The position numbers were made by a program, and so were the translations under genes. Positions 5,322-5,893 of a DNA stretch of 5,893 bases are shown here, in pieces. Within the stretch, counting starts at the first letter, position 1, and each line of letters opens with the position of its first letter. The stretch is from a bacterium (GTDB taxonomy: Archaea > Thermoproteota > Nitrososphaeria > Nitrososphaerales > CADDZS01), in contig DAIDAB010000023.1 in NCBI GenBank assembly GCA_027310845.1, positions 11,789 through 17,681 of the forward strand, read 5' to 3'. The notes under the pieces are model-generated. The model had not been told where the DNA came from. It made no database searches and was given only the letters and a program-made list of their open reading frames with translations.

Positions 5322-5893
5322 TGCCACTGAGACTACAGATACGCCGTTGATTTTCTCCACCCTGTAGACGCGATTCACCATCGCCTCAAGGTCTCTCTCA
5401 TGTGAGACGATGATCACTTGCTCGCAGTCCAATTCCTCTAGCACATTTCGCAGTCTGTATATCTGCTCCTTGCTGAATCCTTCTGTAGGTTCGTCCAGAA
5501 TCAACAGGTTTGCTTGCATGGCCTCGTTTGCTCGCTTTACCATGTAGTTCAATGCTAGTCTGTAGGCGAGTGCTACTGCAGTTCGCTCCCCTCCAGAAAG
5601 GCTCTGGACGTCAAGCTCGTATCCTCCTTGCTCTATCACAGGAGAGAAATTGTCATCGATCGTTGCGGTGATCCTGGAGCCCATCAAGTTCTCTTTTCGC
5701 CTTGGCGAACCTGAGCATTGCGGGCTGGCTTTCTTCCAGCTCCTTTCTCTTATCCTCGAGTTCTGAGGCTCTTTGAGAGACCTCCCTCTCAAGCAATGCC
5801 AACTTATCGTTTAGAGCTGAAATTGCATTGATTGCATCTTGCTTTCTCGAAGCGGTAATTTCGGCGCTTTGGAATGATTTCAGCATTCCAGAG
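5316..5893 (-). CDS. rad50: Rad50-like DNA repair ATPase, C-terminal part, frame-broken and cut by window edge
   Basis: Rad50 pairs with Mre11 to detect and process DNA double-strand breaks. Only its C-terminal end is here. From 5893 to about 5690 one frame encodes a charged coiled coil (for example LALLEREVSQRASELEDKRK). It runs into a stop at 5655-5653. From about 5690 to 5316 the frame shifted by one base encodes the ATPase C-lobe: ATIDDNFSPVIEQGGYELDV, the ABC signature LSGGER (5600-5583), Walker B and D-loop LLILDEPTEGF (about 5508-5476) and the H-loop SHE (5405-5397). Motifs in the lobe are intact. Homologues normally have a further segment of some 30-40 residues between coil and lobe, ending in an F-x-x-W-F-like strand lead-in. 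I cannot find it. The gene is thus either a pseudogene, recently disrupted, or an assembly fault. The start and the Walker A half lie outside the window. Confidence 0.85.
5653..5700 (-). other. Frame break in the Rad50-like gene
   Basis: On the minus strand, bases 5700-5681 read A-K-R-E-L-D in the coiled-coil frame and R-K-E-N-L-M in the ATPase frame, one base later. Both readings stay plausible across AACTTGATGGGCTCC (5690-5676): ELDGL in the first, NLMGS in the second. The coil frame stops at 5655-5653. Passing from one frame to the other requires an extra base (or two missing bases) in this stretch. Only short homopolymers (AAAA) are present. Confidence 0.65.

Noticed and set aside
5653..5700. 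Programmed frameshifting in Rad50
   Set aside because: No slippery heptamer, stop-linked pause site or stem-loop was seen, and the missing linker would still leave a defective protein. Deletion or assembly error is simpler.
5700..5792. The first 30 or so residues of the ATPase-frame ORF (MRGRSLKEPQ...) as a genuine short Rad50 N-terminus
   Set aside because: This stretch is the out-of-frame reading of the coiled-coil segment, and its Arg/Ser/Pro content differs from any Rad50. The real upstream sequence is in the other frame.
1..5893. CRISPR array, transposon ends, tRNA or toxin-antitoxin pair
   Set aside because: No regularly spaced repeats, terminal inverted repeats with a transposase, cloverleaf consensus or paired small genes were found on either strand.

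Overview
The window looks like chromosomal DNA of an archaeon, most likely of the Thaumarchaeota/Nitrososphaeria or a related lineage. The support is a DUF354 protein, a ComA-family (phosphosulfolactate synthase) enzyme, an archaeal-type Rad50 ATPase, AT-rich TATA-like boxes about 25-35 bases before several start codons, few Shine-Dalgarno sites, and frequent TTG starts. The lineage is inferred from protein types recalled from memory, not from a search. No rRNA, tRNA, CRISPR array, insertion sequence or phage gene was seen.

Layout. Positions 1-254 are mostly non-coding. They hold two leftward TATA-like boxes, a possible first exon-less fragment of a leftward gene at the left edge, and three copies of an 8-base repeat. 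A Nudix hydrolase of the ADP-ribose pyrophosphatase type (255-809, +) converges on, and overlaps by 26 bases, the end of a two-gene leftward operon. That operon is a DUF354 GT-B-like protein (3101-2055) followed by a membrane-anchored family 2 glycosyltransferase of the CrtQ/HpnB type (2016-784). Together they suggest glycosylation of a lipid or surface glycan. A 109-base divergent spacer separates the operon from a rightward SRPBCC (START-like) protein (3211-3669). This spacer holds a perfect 9+1+9 dyad just before the SRPBCC start.

Next, each behind its own TATA-like box, are a ComA-family TIM-barrel enzyme with an extra C-terminal winged-helix domain (3762-4745, +) and a small charged helical protein of unknown function (4828-5319, +). 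The latter converges on the C-terminal end of a Rad50-like ATPase (5893-5316, -, cut by the window edge), with both stop codons lying inside one palindrome.

The two most notable points are the ComA/winged-helix fusion, whose barrel lacks some residues usual in ComA, and the Rad50 region. In Rad50 the coiled coil and the ATPase lobe lie in different frames, and the linking segment appears to be missing, so the gene is either broken or misassembled. I see no convincing new defence or mobile system. The rest is ordinary archaeal housekeeping and cell-surface content.
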